Positions 46,088 to 54,829 are shown, counted from the stretch's first letter. The stretch: DNA of 64,000 bases from DATCRE01 sp964235605 (GCA_964235605.1 CAXSCR010000001.1:1-64000); one strand, 5' to 3'. The notes: generated from the sequence alone by a model not told the origin. Translations and numbers: made by a program.

Positions 46088-47362
46088 CTAATCAATCATT
46101 TCAAATTTTGTATAAGGAACTAATATTTTTGGTATGCGAATGCCTTCGGGTGTTTGATTGTTCTCTAATATAGAGGCAACAATTCTTGGTAAGGCAAGGG
46201 CACTTCCATTTAAAGTATGTAATAATTGTGTTTTACCTTCTTTATTCTTGTAGCGAAGTTTTAGGCGGCTAGCTTGATAGGTTTCGAAGTTACTTACTGA
46301 ACTTACTTCAAGCCAACGTTGCTGCGCTGCAGAAAAAACCTCCATGTCGTAGGTCATGGCAGAGCTGAATGACATATCGCCTCCACATAGTAATAACTTA
46401 CGGTAAGGAAGTTCTAATTTTTCTAAGAGGCTTTGTACATAGGCACACATTTCTGCGAGCGTTTGATACGAGTCTTCAGGCTTGCGTATTTGTACGATTT
46501 CTACTTTGTCAAATTGATGGAGGCGGTTTAGTCCACGTACGTGCGCTCCCCAGCTTCCTGCCTCTCTTCTAAAACAAGGTGTGTACCCTGCATTCTTCAC
46601 AGGTAATTCATCTTCTGCTATAATGACATCACGGTAAAGATTAGTGATGGGCACCTCTGCTGTTGGTATAAGGTAAAGTTTATCTTCTGTACAGTAATAC
46701 ATCTGACCGTCTTTATCGGGTAACTGGCAAGTTCCGTATCCGGAAGCTTCATTCACAACAATAGGTGGTTGTATTTCACGATAGCCTTGCTTCTCAGCCT
46801 CGTCGAGAAAGAAGTTAATCATGGCACGCTGAAGTTTGGCTCCCTTTCCTTTGTATACAGGAAAGCCCGAACCAGCGATTTTATTTCCAAGATCGAAATC
46901 AATGATGTCATATTTTTTTATCAACTCCCAGTGCGGCTGAGCAGCGGCATGAAGGGTGGGTATGTCACCATGGCGATGAACCTCTTTATTATCTTCAGCA
47001 CCTCCACCTTCTGGTACGTCTGCATGTGGTACATTCGGAAGCGTGTAGAGTATTTTTTGTAGCTCTTCTTCCGCTGCGGCAAGTTCAGCACTAAGTTCGC
47101 CAACTGTCTTTTTGATCTCTGCAGTTCTAGCTTTAAGTTTTTCAGCTTGTTCTTTCTGGCCTGACTTCATCAAGTTGCCAATCTCTTTAGTGAGTCCGTT
47201 AGACTCAGCAAGTAGATCATCTTGTTGTTTTTGGATTTGCTTACGGGTTTGATCCAACGATAAGACGGTTTCAATTGTCTGTTCAATATTTTTGAACCTC
47301 CTTTTCTTTAAACCGTTAATAACCTTTTTTTTCTCCTCGCGGATTGTTGCAACCTGAAGCAT
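46088..47362 (-). CDS. serS: serine-tRNA ligase
   Basis: 424 residues; charges tRNA-Ser with serine. The N-terminal antiparallel coiled coil (about 30-105) binds the long variable arm of tRNA-Ser. The class II core shows motif 1 region ...PPIVVNEASGYGTCQLP, motif 2 PCFRREAGSWG and motif 3 NGSALALPRIVASILE. It is transcribed divergently from rho. A TAATTTTG -7-like element lies 20 bases before the start. Confidence 0.97.
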   Translation of the reverse strand: MLQVATIREEKKKVINGLKKRRFKNIEQTIETVLSLDQTRKQIQKQQDDLLAESNGLTKEIGNLMKSGQKEQAEKLKARTAEIKKTVGELSAELAAAEEELQKILYTLPNVPHADVPEGGGAEDNKEVHRHGDIPTLHAAAQPHWELIKKYDIIDFDLGNKIAGSGFPVYKGKGAKLQRAMINFFLDEAEKQGYREIQPPIVVNEASGYGTCQLPDKDGQMYYCTEDKLYLIPTAEVPITNLYRDVIIAEDELPVKNAGYTPCFRREAGSWGAHVRGLNRLHQFDKVEIVQIRKPEDSYQTLAEMCAYVQSLLEKLELPYRKLLLCGGDMSFSSAMTYDMEVFSAAQQRWLEVSSVSNFETYQASRLKLRYKNKEGKTQLLHTLNGSALALPRIVASILENNQTPEGIRIPKILVPYTKFEMID

Positions 47363-47381
47363 GATATCTAAATTAAGGTGT

Positions 47382-47389
47382 CAAAATTA
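47382..47389 (-). promoter_or_regulatory. candidate -7 element (TAATTTTG) for serS
   Basis: Matches TAnnTTTG on the minus strand, 20 bases upstream of the serS ATG. No -33 box at standard spacing. Confidence 0.4.
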
Positions 47390-47687
47390 GGTTTTGCTTA
47401 TCAGCGTTTGGAATTTAAATCAAAAATATTTTGTCTCTACGTGATAAGTGTCAGGTTTGGGCGAATGATGCGCTGCTTTATTGAAAATATTTCTGCTTGA
47501 ATTTGATAATCTCTATTTTTACTTTATAATTGCATTCTCGTACGGCTCTCTCAAGCCATCTTAATTACAATTAAATCTCTAATACGTATTCAACATTTTT
47601 TCTGTAACCGAGTATTTGACTACATCATCCAGAATTTCTGAACAAAACAAATCACATAACACAAAACAAATCCATTTTCAAACCAAC

Positions 47688-49316
47688 ATGTACACGATTG
47701 ACGATCTTAATGTCAGACTTCTTTCTGAATTGAAAGAAATCGCAGAGGGAATGGGCGTTAAAAACGCCAAGAAACTTGCTAAACAAGACCTTGTTTACAA
47801 AATCCTCGACCAGCAAGCTGTATCTGCAGAAGAACCAGCTCCCACCAAAAAACCCGTTATGTCTGAAGCGGAACCCGAACGTAAATTACGTCCACGTAAA
47901 CGCGAAAATGTAACTGCGCCGGGAAATCAAAGAGTAGAAAACCGAAAAGATAATTCATCTAATGAGGTGAGTGAGTCAATCAATGTTATTGATTTAGAAA
48001 GATCTACAGTTCGGTTTGATGAGCAGCCATCTGAGCCCCAGCCATCTGAGCAGCAGCCATCTGAGCACCAGTCAGAACAGCCTAGTCAATCCATTCGCAG
48101 CGAAGCGCAACCGCGCGAAGTTCGTGAAAGAAACGACAGGGGAGTAGAGCGTGGTGAAAGAGAAGAGAAACCATCAAGACGTGAAAGTCATATTAAAGAT
48201 TTTGATGGCGCCATAAGCAATGAAGGTGTGCTTGAAATTATGCAAGATGGCTACGGTTTTCTCCGTTCATCAGATTACAATTATTTAGCTAGTCCGGATG
48301 ATATTTATGTATCTCCATCACAAATAAAATTATTTGGTTTAAAGACTGGTGATACCGTACGCGGTTTCATTCGGCCTCCAAAAGAAGGTGAAAAATATTT
48401 TGCCTTATTAAAAGTAGAATCAGTAAACGGTAAAACAACTGAAGAAATCCGTGATCGTGTTGCCTTTGAATACCTAACACCACTTTTTCCAGAAGAAAAG
48501 TTGAGACTAAGTACCTCAGGAGACAATATGTCTACACGAATTCTTGATCTTTTTGCGCCAATCGGTAAAGGTCAACGTGGTATGATCGTAGCACAACCTA
48601 AAACAGGTAAAACTGTTTTATTAAAAAGTATTGCTAACGCCATAGCAGAAAATCATCCTGAAGTTTATTTGATTGTGTTATTGATCGATGAACGTCCGGA
48701 AGAAGTTACCGATATGGCTCGCAGTGTAAAAGCTGAAGTAATTGCTTCAACATTTGATGAGCAAGCTGAACGTCACGTAAAAGTTGCCTCTATAGTTTTA
48801 GAAAAAGCTAAACGTATGGTAGAATGCGGACATGATGTGGTAATCTTATTAGATTCAATTACCCGCCTTGCTCGTGCTTACAATACGGTAGTTCCATCTT
48901 CAGGAAAAATACTTTCTGGTGGTGTTGATGCGAATGCACTTCATAAACCAAAACGTTTCTTCGGTGCTGCTCGTAATATTGAAAATGGCGGTTCACTAAC
49001 TATAATAGCTACTGCACTTATTGAAACAGGTTCTAAAATGGATGAAGTTATCTTTGAAGAATTCAAAGGTACTGGTAATATGGAGTTGGTGCTTGATCGT
49101 AAGCTATCTAACAAACGAGTTTATCCTGCTATTGATGTACCTGCGTCAGGCACAAGACGCGAAGAGCTATTGATGAGAGAAGAAGAGTTACAACGTGTAT
49201 GGATCTTGCGTAAGTATATGGCCGACATGAATTCAAATGAAGCCATGGAATTCTTATTAAATAAGATGAAAGGAACACGTAATAACAATGAGTTCTTGTT
49301 ATCGATGAACGGATAA
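47688..49316 (+). CDS. rho: transcription termination factor Rho
   Basis: 542 residues from the ATG at 47688, which starts MYTIDDLNVRLLSELKEIAEGMG, the typical Rho N-terminal helical domain. A TTG at 47616 would add 24 unrelated residues and is rejected. A long, hydrophilic insertion rich in Glu/Arg/Pro/Ser (about residues 55-165) precedes the RNA-binding OB fold (GVLEIMQDGYGFLRS). The hexameric ATPase follows with P-loop AQPKTGKT and the Q/R-loop regions. The insertion contains a 15-bp tandem repeat (three copies). Such extended N-terminal inserts are common in Rho of Bacteroidota. A strong hairpin terminator follows. Confidence 0.97.
   Translation: MYTIDDLNVRLLSELKEIAEGMGVKNAKKLAKQDLVYKILDQQAVSAEEPAPTKKPVMSEAEPERKLRPRKRENVTAPGNQRVENRKDNSSNEVSESINVIDLERSTVRFDEQPSEPQPSEQQPSEHQSEQPSQSIRSEAQPREVRERNDRGVERGEREEKPSRRESHIKDFDGAISNEGVLEIMQDGYGFLRSSDYNYLASPDDIYVSPSQIKLFGLKTGDTVRGFIRPPKEGEKYFALLKVESVNGKTTEEIRDRVAFEYLTPLFPEEKLRLSTSGDNMSTRILDLFAPIGKGQRGMIVAQPKTGKTVLLKSIANAIAENHPEVYLIVLLIDERPEEVTDMARSVKAEVIASTFDEQAERHVKVASIVLEKAKRMVECGHDVVILLDSITRLARAYNTVVPSSGKILSGGVDANALHKPKRFFGAARNIENGGSLTIIATALIETGSKMDEVIFEEFKGTGNMELVLDRKLSNKRVYPAIDVPASGTRREELLMREEELQRVWILRKYMADMNSNEAMEFLLNKMKGTRNNNEFLLSMNG
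48024..48068 (+). repeat. 15-bp tandem repeat in rho (three copies)
   Basis: Three copies of CAGCCATCTGAGCNN encode QPSEP-QPSEQ-QPSEH in the disordered insertion of Rho. In-frame unit length means copy-number change would keep the frame. Confidence 0.85.
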
Positions 49317-49337
49317 TATTAGGATATTTATTTTTAT

Positions 49338-49366
49338 AAAAAGGTGCAGCTGGCTGCACCTTTTTT
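49338..49366 (+). terminator. Rho-independent terminator after rho
   Basis: Stem AAAAAGGTGCAGC / GCTGCACCTTTTT with a 2-4 base loop and a run of six T residues, 22 bases after the rho stop. Confidence 0.85.
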
Positions 49367-49515
49367 GTTAGCATACTTAGGGGTAGGTTGTGCACAAAAA
49401 TATTATGAGCATCGCTTGAAGTCCTGAGACCAAAATTCACACTTTGCATGGTTCATAGATCATGCGCGAACCTACGTGTATATTTCATGGTAAAATTGTA
49501 GGCGTGCATTTTAAC

Positions 49516-49557
49516 GATAATGATTGGTTGTGGCACGTGCCACAACCAATCATTATC
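49516..49557. repeat. 42-bp perfect palindrome
   Basis: A 21-base arm (GATAATGATTGGTTGTGGCAC) is followed directly by its exact reverse complement, with no spacer. It has no T-tract and does not follow a gene end closely (200 bases after rho). Confidence 0.9.
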
Positions 49558-49566
49558 ATATTTATT

Positions 49567-49611
49567 CCTGAATCTTCATTGTGGCGCTGGGCGCCATGAT
49601 GAAGATTCAGG
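49567..49611. repeat. hairpin with 21-bp arms
   Basis: Arms 49567-49587 (CCTGAATCTTCAT...) and 49591-49611 match at 19 of 21 positions as reverse complements with a 3-base loop. It is the second of three consecutive inverted repeats. Confidence 0.85.
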
Positions 49612-49733
49612 GTTTAAGCGCGGCCTACACTTTTGTAGAAAGTGATGCGCTTAACTTCCGCGCATTTACCACCGCCCACTTAGGACAGGAAGCGGATACT
49701 CATAAAAATATTATCTGGAACATAATACTTTAA
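49596..49733 (+). other. possible 45-residue ORF overlapping the palindromes
   Basis: An open frame from ATG (49596) to TAA (49731-49733) would encode a peptide containing YTFVESDALNFRAFTTAHL. Its GC content is visibly higher than the surrounding spacer and codon use looks coding-like, but there is no clear ribosome binding site and it overlaps two inverted repeats. It may be part of a repeated element rather than a gene. Confidence 0.25.
49614..49654. repeat. nested inverted repeats
   Basis: Outer arms TTAAGCGC (49614-49621) and GCGCTTAA (49647-49654) and inner arms CTACA / TGTAG (49625-49629 and 49634-49638) form a nested, branched-looking structure. This completes the cluster of three palindromes within 140 bases. 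Confidence 0.7.
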
Positions 49734-49996
49734 AAATTCGAGCTAGCAGCTCAAAGCTAGCAGCCAGAAACTATAAGTTTGATATTAAAAACTTAAAAGT
49801 GATTCCCATGTATGCCTGGTCAACTACCTTTTTAGAGTTACAAATATTGCTATTTAATTACCAGCTATCCGCCATGCGCGCCGCGCTAACTAATCCTGTA
49901 GATGTCTTAAAAAATGAATAATTTAGCGTAGCAAAGTTCGTAACGCATAAGAGTATTTTACATGTATGGTAAAGGTCCATCTTTAAATGGGAACAA
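49734..49996. other. intergenic with short direct repeats
   Basis: Contains AGCTAGCAGC-type words twice (about 49740-49768: GAGCTAGCAGCTCAAAGCTAGCAGC). No gene. The region ends just before the saccharopine-dehydrogenase-like gene. Confidence 0.45.
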
Positions 49997-51199
49997 ATGA
50001 AAGTTGGAATAATTAACGAAGGAAAAGTTCCGCCAGACAAGCGCGTGCCATTCACACCTAATCAGGTAGAGGAGATTCAACAGCGCTTTCCCCATATCCA
50101 AATTGTATGTCAAGAAAGCTTAGTAAGGTGTTATAATGATGATGAGTATCGGCAACTTGGAATCGAGATGGTTAAGGATGTGTCTGATTGCGATATACTC
50201 ATGGGTATTAAGGAAGTTCCTATTGATCAATTAATTTCTGGGAAGACCTATTTATTTTTTTCGCATACCATGAAGAAGCAATCGCATAATAAGGTGTTGC
50301 TACAAACGGTGTTGAAGAAAAAAATAACACTCATAGACTATGAGGTTTTACGAGATAGCCAAGGCAACAGACTTGTAGCCTTTGGTAGATATGCAGGTAT
50401 AGTAGGTGCTTACAATGCACTATGGACTTTCGGAAAGCGATTTAAAAAGTTTTCATTGCGTAGAGCCCATGAATGTTTTGATGTAAATGATTTGAAGATC
50501 GAACTTCGCAAAGTTAAACTGCCAGCCATTAAAATAATTTTAACTGGAGGAGGTCGTGTTGGCAAAGGAGCTATGGAAACATTAGATAGTGCTGGAATAA
50601 GAAAGGTGAGTACATCTGATTTTCTTACGCGTTCATTCAATGAACCTGTATATGTTCAGCTTAGCAGTGCAGATTATCATAACAGAAGAGAGGGCGGTCA
50701 TTTTAATCGCGAAGAATTCCATTTACACCCTGAGCGTTATAGCGCACACTTTACAGAGTTTGCAAATGTTGCAGATGTGCTTATCGCTGGGGCATTTTGG
50801 AATCCTAAAGCACCTGTGTTATTCACGCATGCAGATATGCGTAACCCTACATTCAAAATAAAAATAATTGCTGATATCACGTGTGATATTGGTGGATCTA
50901 TACCGACTACAACACGGCCAAGCACAATTCCTGATCCGTTGTACGATTACGATCCAACCACAGGTACCCTTCATCCCCCATTTAAAAATGATAAATTTAT
51001 TACCACAATGGCTGTCGATAATCTGCCATGCGAATTACCACGCAGTGCATCAGAAGAATTTGGTAGAGATCTTATTGATCGCATCTTAAAGCCCTTGTTA
51101 ATAGAAGATCCTGAAGATATCATAGGGCGAGGCACTATCGCTAAGAACGGTGTGTTAGCTGATGACTTTATGTACTTAACGGATTACGTTTCTTATTAA
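49997..51199 (+). CDS. saccharopine dehydrogenase / alanine dehydrogenase-like NAD(P)-dependent oxidoreductase
   Basis: 400-residue oxidoreductase of the AlaDH/PNT-LYS1 superfamily. The N-terminal domain begins MKVGIINEGKVPPDKRVPF with the conserved Arg/Lys pair of the substrate site. The Rossmann segment is ILTGGGRVGKGAMETLDSAG (about residues 185-204). Late conserved blocks include IIADITCDIGGSIPTT and AVDNLPCELPRSASEEFG, which resemble LYS1-type saccharopine dehydrogenase (lysine-forming). The exact substrate is uncertain: lysine formation from saccharopine is fungal, so in this organism the enzyme may act on another amino acid. The next gene follows 37 bases later. Confidence 0.8.
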   Translation: MKVGIINEGKVPPDKRVPFTPNQVEEIQQRFPHIQIVCQESLVRCYNDDEYRQLGIEMVKDVSDCDILMGIKEVPIDQLISGKTYLFFSHTMKKQSHNKVLLQTVLKKKITLIDYEVLRDSQGNRLVAFGRYAGIVGAYNALWTFGKRFKKFSLRRAHECFDVNDLKIELRKVKLPAIKIILTGGGRVGKGAMETLDSAGIRKVSTSDFLTRSFNEPVYVQLSSADYHNRREGGHFNREEFHLHPERYSAHFTEFANVADVLIAGAFWNPKAPVLFTHADMRNPTFKIKIIADITCDIGGSIPTTTRPSTIPDPLYDYDPTTGTLHPPFKNDKFITTMAVDNLPCELPRSASEEFGRDLIDRILKPLLIEDPEDIIGRGTIAKNGVLADDFMYLTDYVSY

Positions 51200-51236
51200 A
51201 TTCTATCTATTACTTTATCAATACATAACACCTACT

Positions 51237-51689
51237 TTGATCAAAATAAAACAACAACTTTTCAGCCTTTGCCAAACATACATTGCCCAACGTATAGCAA
51301 CTGCTCAGGAAGCCATTCAAATTGCGCAAAACTCTGCGAATGAAGAGACAAAAAGCAGCGCGGGTGATAAATATGAAACCGGCCGCGCTATGATGCAGTT
51401 AGAAATAGAGAAGAACATCGTTCAACTCGGCGAAGCTCAAAAATTAAAACAAGTTCTTGATCAAATAAATCCTGAAAAGGAAACAACGCGCGTACAATTA
51501 GGTAGTCTGGTAATAACAAACCACGGTAACTTTTATATGGCTATAAGCGCGGGGCAGTTGCGCGTAGATGCAGAAACATACTTCGCTATTGCGCCTACAT
51601 CGCCTATTGGCATTAAACTTACCGGATTATCGTTTAACGCAGAGTTTCCTTTCAATAATAGAACCTATACTATTCAGCGTGTCAGCTAG
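51237..51689 (+). CDS. Gre-factor-like small protein (often misnamed 3-oxoacyl-ACP synthase)
   Basis: 150 residues from a TTG start; the only in-frame ATG codons lie about 50 residues in and would remove the conserved N-terminus. An N-terminal coiled coil (about 5-78; ANEETKSSAGDKYETGRAMM) is followed by an FKBP-like C-terminal half (about 83-150; LGSLVITNHGNFYMAISAG, APTSPIGIKLTGL). That layout resembles GreA/GreB. I recall close relatives in Bacteroidota being labelled 3-oxoacyl-ACP synthase, but no thiolase-fold motif is present. Function is unproven; a role at RNA polymerase is an inference from fold-like pattern. It follows the dehydrogenase by 37 bases. Confidence 0.7.
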   Translation: MIKIKQQLFSLCQTYIAQRIATAQEAIQIAQNSANEETKSSAGDKYETGRAMMQLEIEKNIVQLGEAQKLKQVLDQINPEKETTRVQLGSLVITNHGNFYMAISAGQLRVDAETYFAIAPTSPIGIKLTGLSFNAEFPFNNRTYTIQRVS

Positions 51690-51713
51690 ATATGTAAAGT
51701 CAATTATTAAACC

Positions 51714-51721
51714 TATCTTTG
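51714..51721 (+). promoter_or_regulatory. candidate -7 element (TATCTTTG) for the DEAD-box helicase
   Basis: Exact TAnnTTTG match followed by CA, 72 bases before the helicase ATG. No TTG at the expected -33 position. Confidence 0.4.
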
Positions 51722-51793
51722 CACAAGAATCCTCATTTAGCCCAGACCCAGGCATTTAGATTGAAATAGAAGCATATCCAAGAATATTAAAAC

Positions 51794-53086
51794 ATGTCAT
51801 TCGAAAATTTAGAACTTATTGAGCCCATTTTAAAGGCTTTGAAAGCAGAAGGTTATACTAAACCTACACCCATTCAAGCACAGTCAATCCCAATTTTACT
51901 TCAACGGAAAGATTTATTAGGCTGTGCACAGACTGGAACAGGCAAGACTGCAGCTTTTGCCATACCTATTTTACAACTTCTTCATCAAGATGAGCTTTTT
52001 GTTAAAGGGCAGCCGGGCATTAAAACATTAATCTTAACACCGACGCGTGAACTTGCTATCCAAATAGGGGAAAGCTTCGCGGCGTATGGAAAATTTCTTC
52101 GCATTCGTCACACCGTTATTTTTGGTGGCGTTTCACAAAAATCACAAACAGATGCTTTACGTGCCGGTGTTGACATCCTCATTGCTACACCTGGACGCTT
52201 ACTTGACTTGATGTCACAGAAATATGTACATCTTCAGCATATAAAAATATTTGTATTGGATGAGGCAGATCGTATGCTTGACATGGGTTTTATCCATGAT
52301 GTTAAAAAGGTAATTGCAAAGTTACCAGCGAAAAGACAAACATTATTTTTCTCAGCGACTATGCCCGGAGAAATTCAGACGCTTGCCAAAACGATTTTGA
52401 CAAATCCTGAAAAAGTTGAAGTTACACCTGTATCTTCTACAGCTAACACCATTAAGCAGTCCATTTTCTTTGTTGAGAAATCAGATAAGAAAAAATTGTT
52501 GATTCACCTTTTAAAAGATCGAACAATTATTTCAGCCCTTGTCTTCACGCGTACAAAACATGGCGCTGATAAAGTTGTAAAAGATTTAAGCAGTGTTGGT
52601 GTGCATGCACAAGCCATACACGGAAACAAGTCACAGAACGCACGTCAACTTGCATTGAGTAATTTTAAGGCAGGTAAGACACGCGTACTCGTAGCTACAG
52701 ACATTGCGGCGAGAGGAATTGATGTTGACAGTTTATCACATGTTATCAATTATGAGATTCCCAATATTCCTGAAACCTACGTTCACCGTATTGGTAGAAC
52801 AGGTAGAGCAGGCGCGAGTGGAATAGCATATTCATTTTGTGATGCAGAAGAGAAAGAATTTCTTCGTGACATTCAAAAGCTAATTGGTAAAACTATTCCT
52901 GTTGTTGAAGATCAGCCCTATGCTATGAGTTCGTCAATGACTAACATTCAGAAAGCGCCACCTCAAAAGAAAAACGGTTCTCGCAGATCTGGATCAAATG
53001 GTGGTGGCGGTGCTAAAAATAGTAGCACTAAAAGCAATCCTGCTAAGAAGAAATGGACGGGACGTCGAAGAACAGATAAAGCATAA
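51794..53086 (+). CDS. DEAD-box RNA helicase (RhlE-like)
   Basis: 430 residues. Motif Q (FENLELIEPILKALKAEGYTKPTPIQAQ), Walker A AQTGTGKT, motif Ia PTRELAIQ, motif II DEAD (VLDEADRMLDMGF), motif III SAT, and motif VI HRIGRTGRAG are all in order. A basic, Gly/Ser/Lys-rich tail (about 385-430) is typical of RhlE-type cold-shock helicases and binds RNA non-specifically. It unwinds RNA duplexes in ribosome assembly or mRNA decay. Monocistronic by spacing. Confidence 0.92.
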   Translation: MSFENLELIEPILKALKAEGYTKPTPIQAQSIPILLQRKDLLGCAQTGTGKTAAFAIPILQLLHQDELFVKGQPGIKTLILTPTRELAIQIGESFAAYGKFLRIRHTVIFGGVSQKSQTDALRAGVDILIATPGRLLDLMSQKYVHLQHIKIFVLDEADRMLDMGFIHDVKKVIAKLPAKRQTLFFSATMPGEIQTLAKTILTNPEKVEVTPVSSTANTIKQSIFFVEKSDKKKLLIHLLKDRTIISALVFTRTKHGADKVVKDLSSVGVHAQAIHGNKSQNARQLALSNFKAGKTRVLVATDIAARGIDVDSLSHVINYEIPNIPETYVHRIGRTGRAGASGIAYSFCDAEEKEFLRDIQKLIGKTIPVVEDQPYAMSSSMTNIQKAPPQKKNGSRRSGSNGGGGAKNSSTKSNPAKKKWTGRRRTDKA

Positions 53087-53203
53087 TTTACATTTGTTCT
53101 ATCTCTTAAAGCTTTTAATTCTGAATGGAGTTAATGATTTGAGAGTGTTCTAATTTTATTGTTCGGCTTATCACATTTACATTATCCTTTACCAAAGACG
53201 GCG

Positions 53204-53506
53204 ATGTTATTATACAATGAAACCATAGGCATCGATAAAGAAATAGAAAAAGATTGGCTCGTGTGGATGCGCGAAACTTATATTCCGTCCATGATGAGAA
53301 CAGGGGTTTTTATTGATTCGAAAATATACAGGATACTTCACGAAAACGAGGATGGCACCATTTCGTATAGTGTGCAGTACTTCGCTTCAACCCTAGACAA
53401 TATTCAAACTTATCTTGATGTGTTTGCCCCCACGCTCGTGGAGGAACATCGTAAAAGATATGCCAACAAACATGTTGTATTCCGTACGCTGCTTCAACAA
53501 GTATAA
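53204..53506 (+). CDS. DUF4286 family protein
   Basis: 100 residues from the ATG at 53204; relatives start with M-x-LYNxTxxID, as does this one (MLLYNETIGIDKEIEKDWL). An upstream TTG (53159) would add 15 unrelated residues. The protein is small and soluble with a ferredoxin-like pattern of strands and helices (YSVQYFAST). Family function is unknown. It is convergent with the acetyltransferase gene, with only 5 bases between the stops. Confidence 0.85.
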   Translation: MLLYNETIGIDKEIEKDWLVWMRETYIPSMMRTGVFIDSKIYRILHENEDGTISYSVQYFASTLDNIQTYLDVFAPTLVEEHRKRYANKHVVFRTLLQQV

Positions 53507-53511
53507 TATAA

Positions 53512-53991
53512 TTACAGCGTAAGTATATTTTTGATTTGATCTGACTCTAAGCTGCAGTTTAACCAACCCGCCTCACTCTTTGCATTATACTTTCTATAAA
53601 AATTAAGTGCAGGTTCATTCCAATCTAGCGCTTGCCAAGTCATACCACTGCAAGCATCTTCTATGGTCTGTTGCATGGTGCGTTCAAATAATAACTTACC
53701 AATGCCTTTTCCGCGTTGTGTTTCCGTTACTACAATATCTTCTAAGTAAAGACGCTTTCCCTTCCATGTAGAGTAACGATAATAATAAATTGATATGCCT
53801 ACTATTTTCTTTTCAGATTCTGCAACGAAAAGTCCATAAACCGGATTCGGTCCGAATCCATCAGTCTCCATCAACTCAACCGTATTAATTACCTCTTGAG
53901 GTGCTCTCTCATATTCCGCCAGCTCTTTTACAAGTAATAAAACACTGTTTAAATCTTCTTTCTGACCCTTCCTGATTATGCATTCCGCCAT
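53512..53991 (-). CDS. GNAT N-acetyltransferase (SSAT/diamine-type)
   Basis: 159-residue acetyl-CoA-dependent N-acetyltransferase. The acetyl-CoA loop is TQRGKGIGKLLFE (R/Q-x-x-G-x-G/A), preceded by LYLEDIVV and followed by the LDWNEPALNFYRKYNA block seen in spermidine/thialysine acetyltransferases. The N-terminus (IRKGQKEDLNSVLLLVKELAEYERAP) also fits that group. Likely acetylates a polyamine or a lysine-like amine; substrate not certain. Confidence 0.87.
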   Translation of the reverse strand: MAECIIRKGQKEDLNSVLLLVKELAEYERAPQEVINTVELMETDGFGPNPVYGLFVAESEKKIVGISIYYYRYSTWKGKRLYLEDIVVTETQRGKGIGKLLFERTMQQTIEDACSGMTWQALDWNEPALNFYRKYNAKSEAGWLNCSLESDQIKNILTL

Positions 53992-54110
53992 GATCTGAAA
54001 CTTAAAACTTTATCCGCTTATCAATTTCTATAGCCACTATAAACCTGGCACTTCAAATTGTTGAAATCTATTTGTAATGTAGCGCAATAATAAAAAATAA
54101 AACTCCTCTA

Positions 54111-54824
54111 ATGATAACTTTCCCTGTACAAATTATACGTTCACTACTCCTGTTACTAAGCCTGCTAATAACCTTATCAATCTCTGCATTGGCTCAGAAA
54201 AGGTCGAAAAGCGAAGAAAACGCAAAGCCCGTTGAACCAGTAGATAATGTTTACACGCCTGTACCTAAAAACATTCAGAAAGAAGCAATGGCTCATTTAC
54301 AGAAAGAGACATTTATAACGACGACCTGGTTGCTTGGTCAAAACATTCTTAGGAAATAGAACATGCTAGTGCTGTTGAGAGAATAAGGAATCAACAAACT
54401 ACGAGTATTAATGCACTGCTGGAACCAAGTCGCCTAGCGCGTTTAATAGAAGGCGAAGCTATGCAAGGCAAACAAGCGTACACACCCATTGAATTTCTCG
54501 CTGACCTAAGGAACGGCATCTGGTCAGAAACTGTCACAGGTAAACCAACAGACATCTACAGAAGAAATTTACAACGAGGTTACATCGAACGTTTGGAGTA
54601 TTTAATGAAGGAAGAACAAAGTTGCGCCTACAAGCGCGCGTTCAACGTCAGGTTTTACTGCAGTTGGCATAAGCCAATCAGACATCAGACCACTTGCCCG
54701 CGCAGAACTAAAAATACTAAAGACAAAAATTACACAAGGCTTGTTGCTCTCATCTGATCCACTATCAAAATATCATTTTGATGATTGCATCCAGCGAATC
54801 AATTTAATTCTAGATCCTAGATAA
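54111..54824 (+). pseudogene. DUF5117-type zinc metalloprotease, internally deleted
   Basis: The first frame (54111-54359) starts with an intact signal peptide (about residues 1-28, ...SISALAQ) and jumps directly to VPKNIQKEAMAHLQKETFI, a segment from the C-terminal region of the DUF5117/5118 zinc-dependent metalloproteases of Bacteroidota. After a frameshift near 54356 it continues HASAVERIRNQQTT, ARLIEGEAMQGKQAYT and NGIWSETVTGKPTDIYRRN (to about 54620). After another shift it reads GISQSDIRPLARAEL ... HFDDCIQRINLILDPR and stops at 54822-54824. The central catalytic part (including the zinc motif) is gone. About 240 residues of an expected 800 or so remain. Confidence 0.85.
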
Positions 54825-54829
54825 CATTG

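Noticed and set aside
47616..47687. N-terminal extension of Rho from a TTG
   Set aside because: The added residues are unrelated to Rho; the ATG at 47688 begins the usual Rho N-terminal helix.
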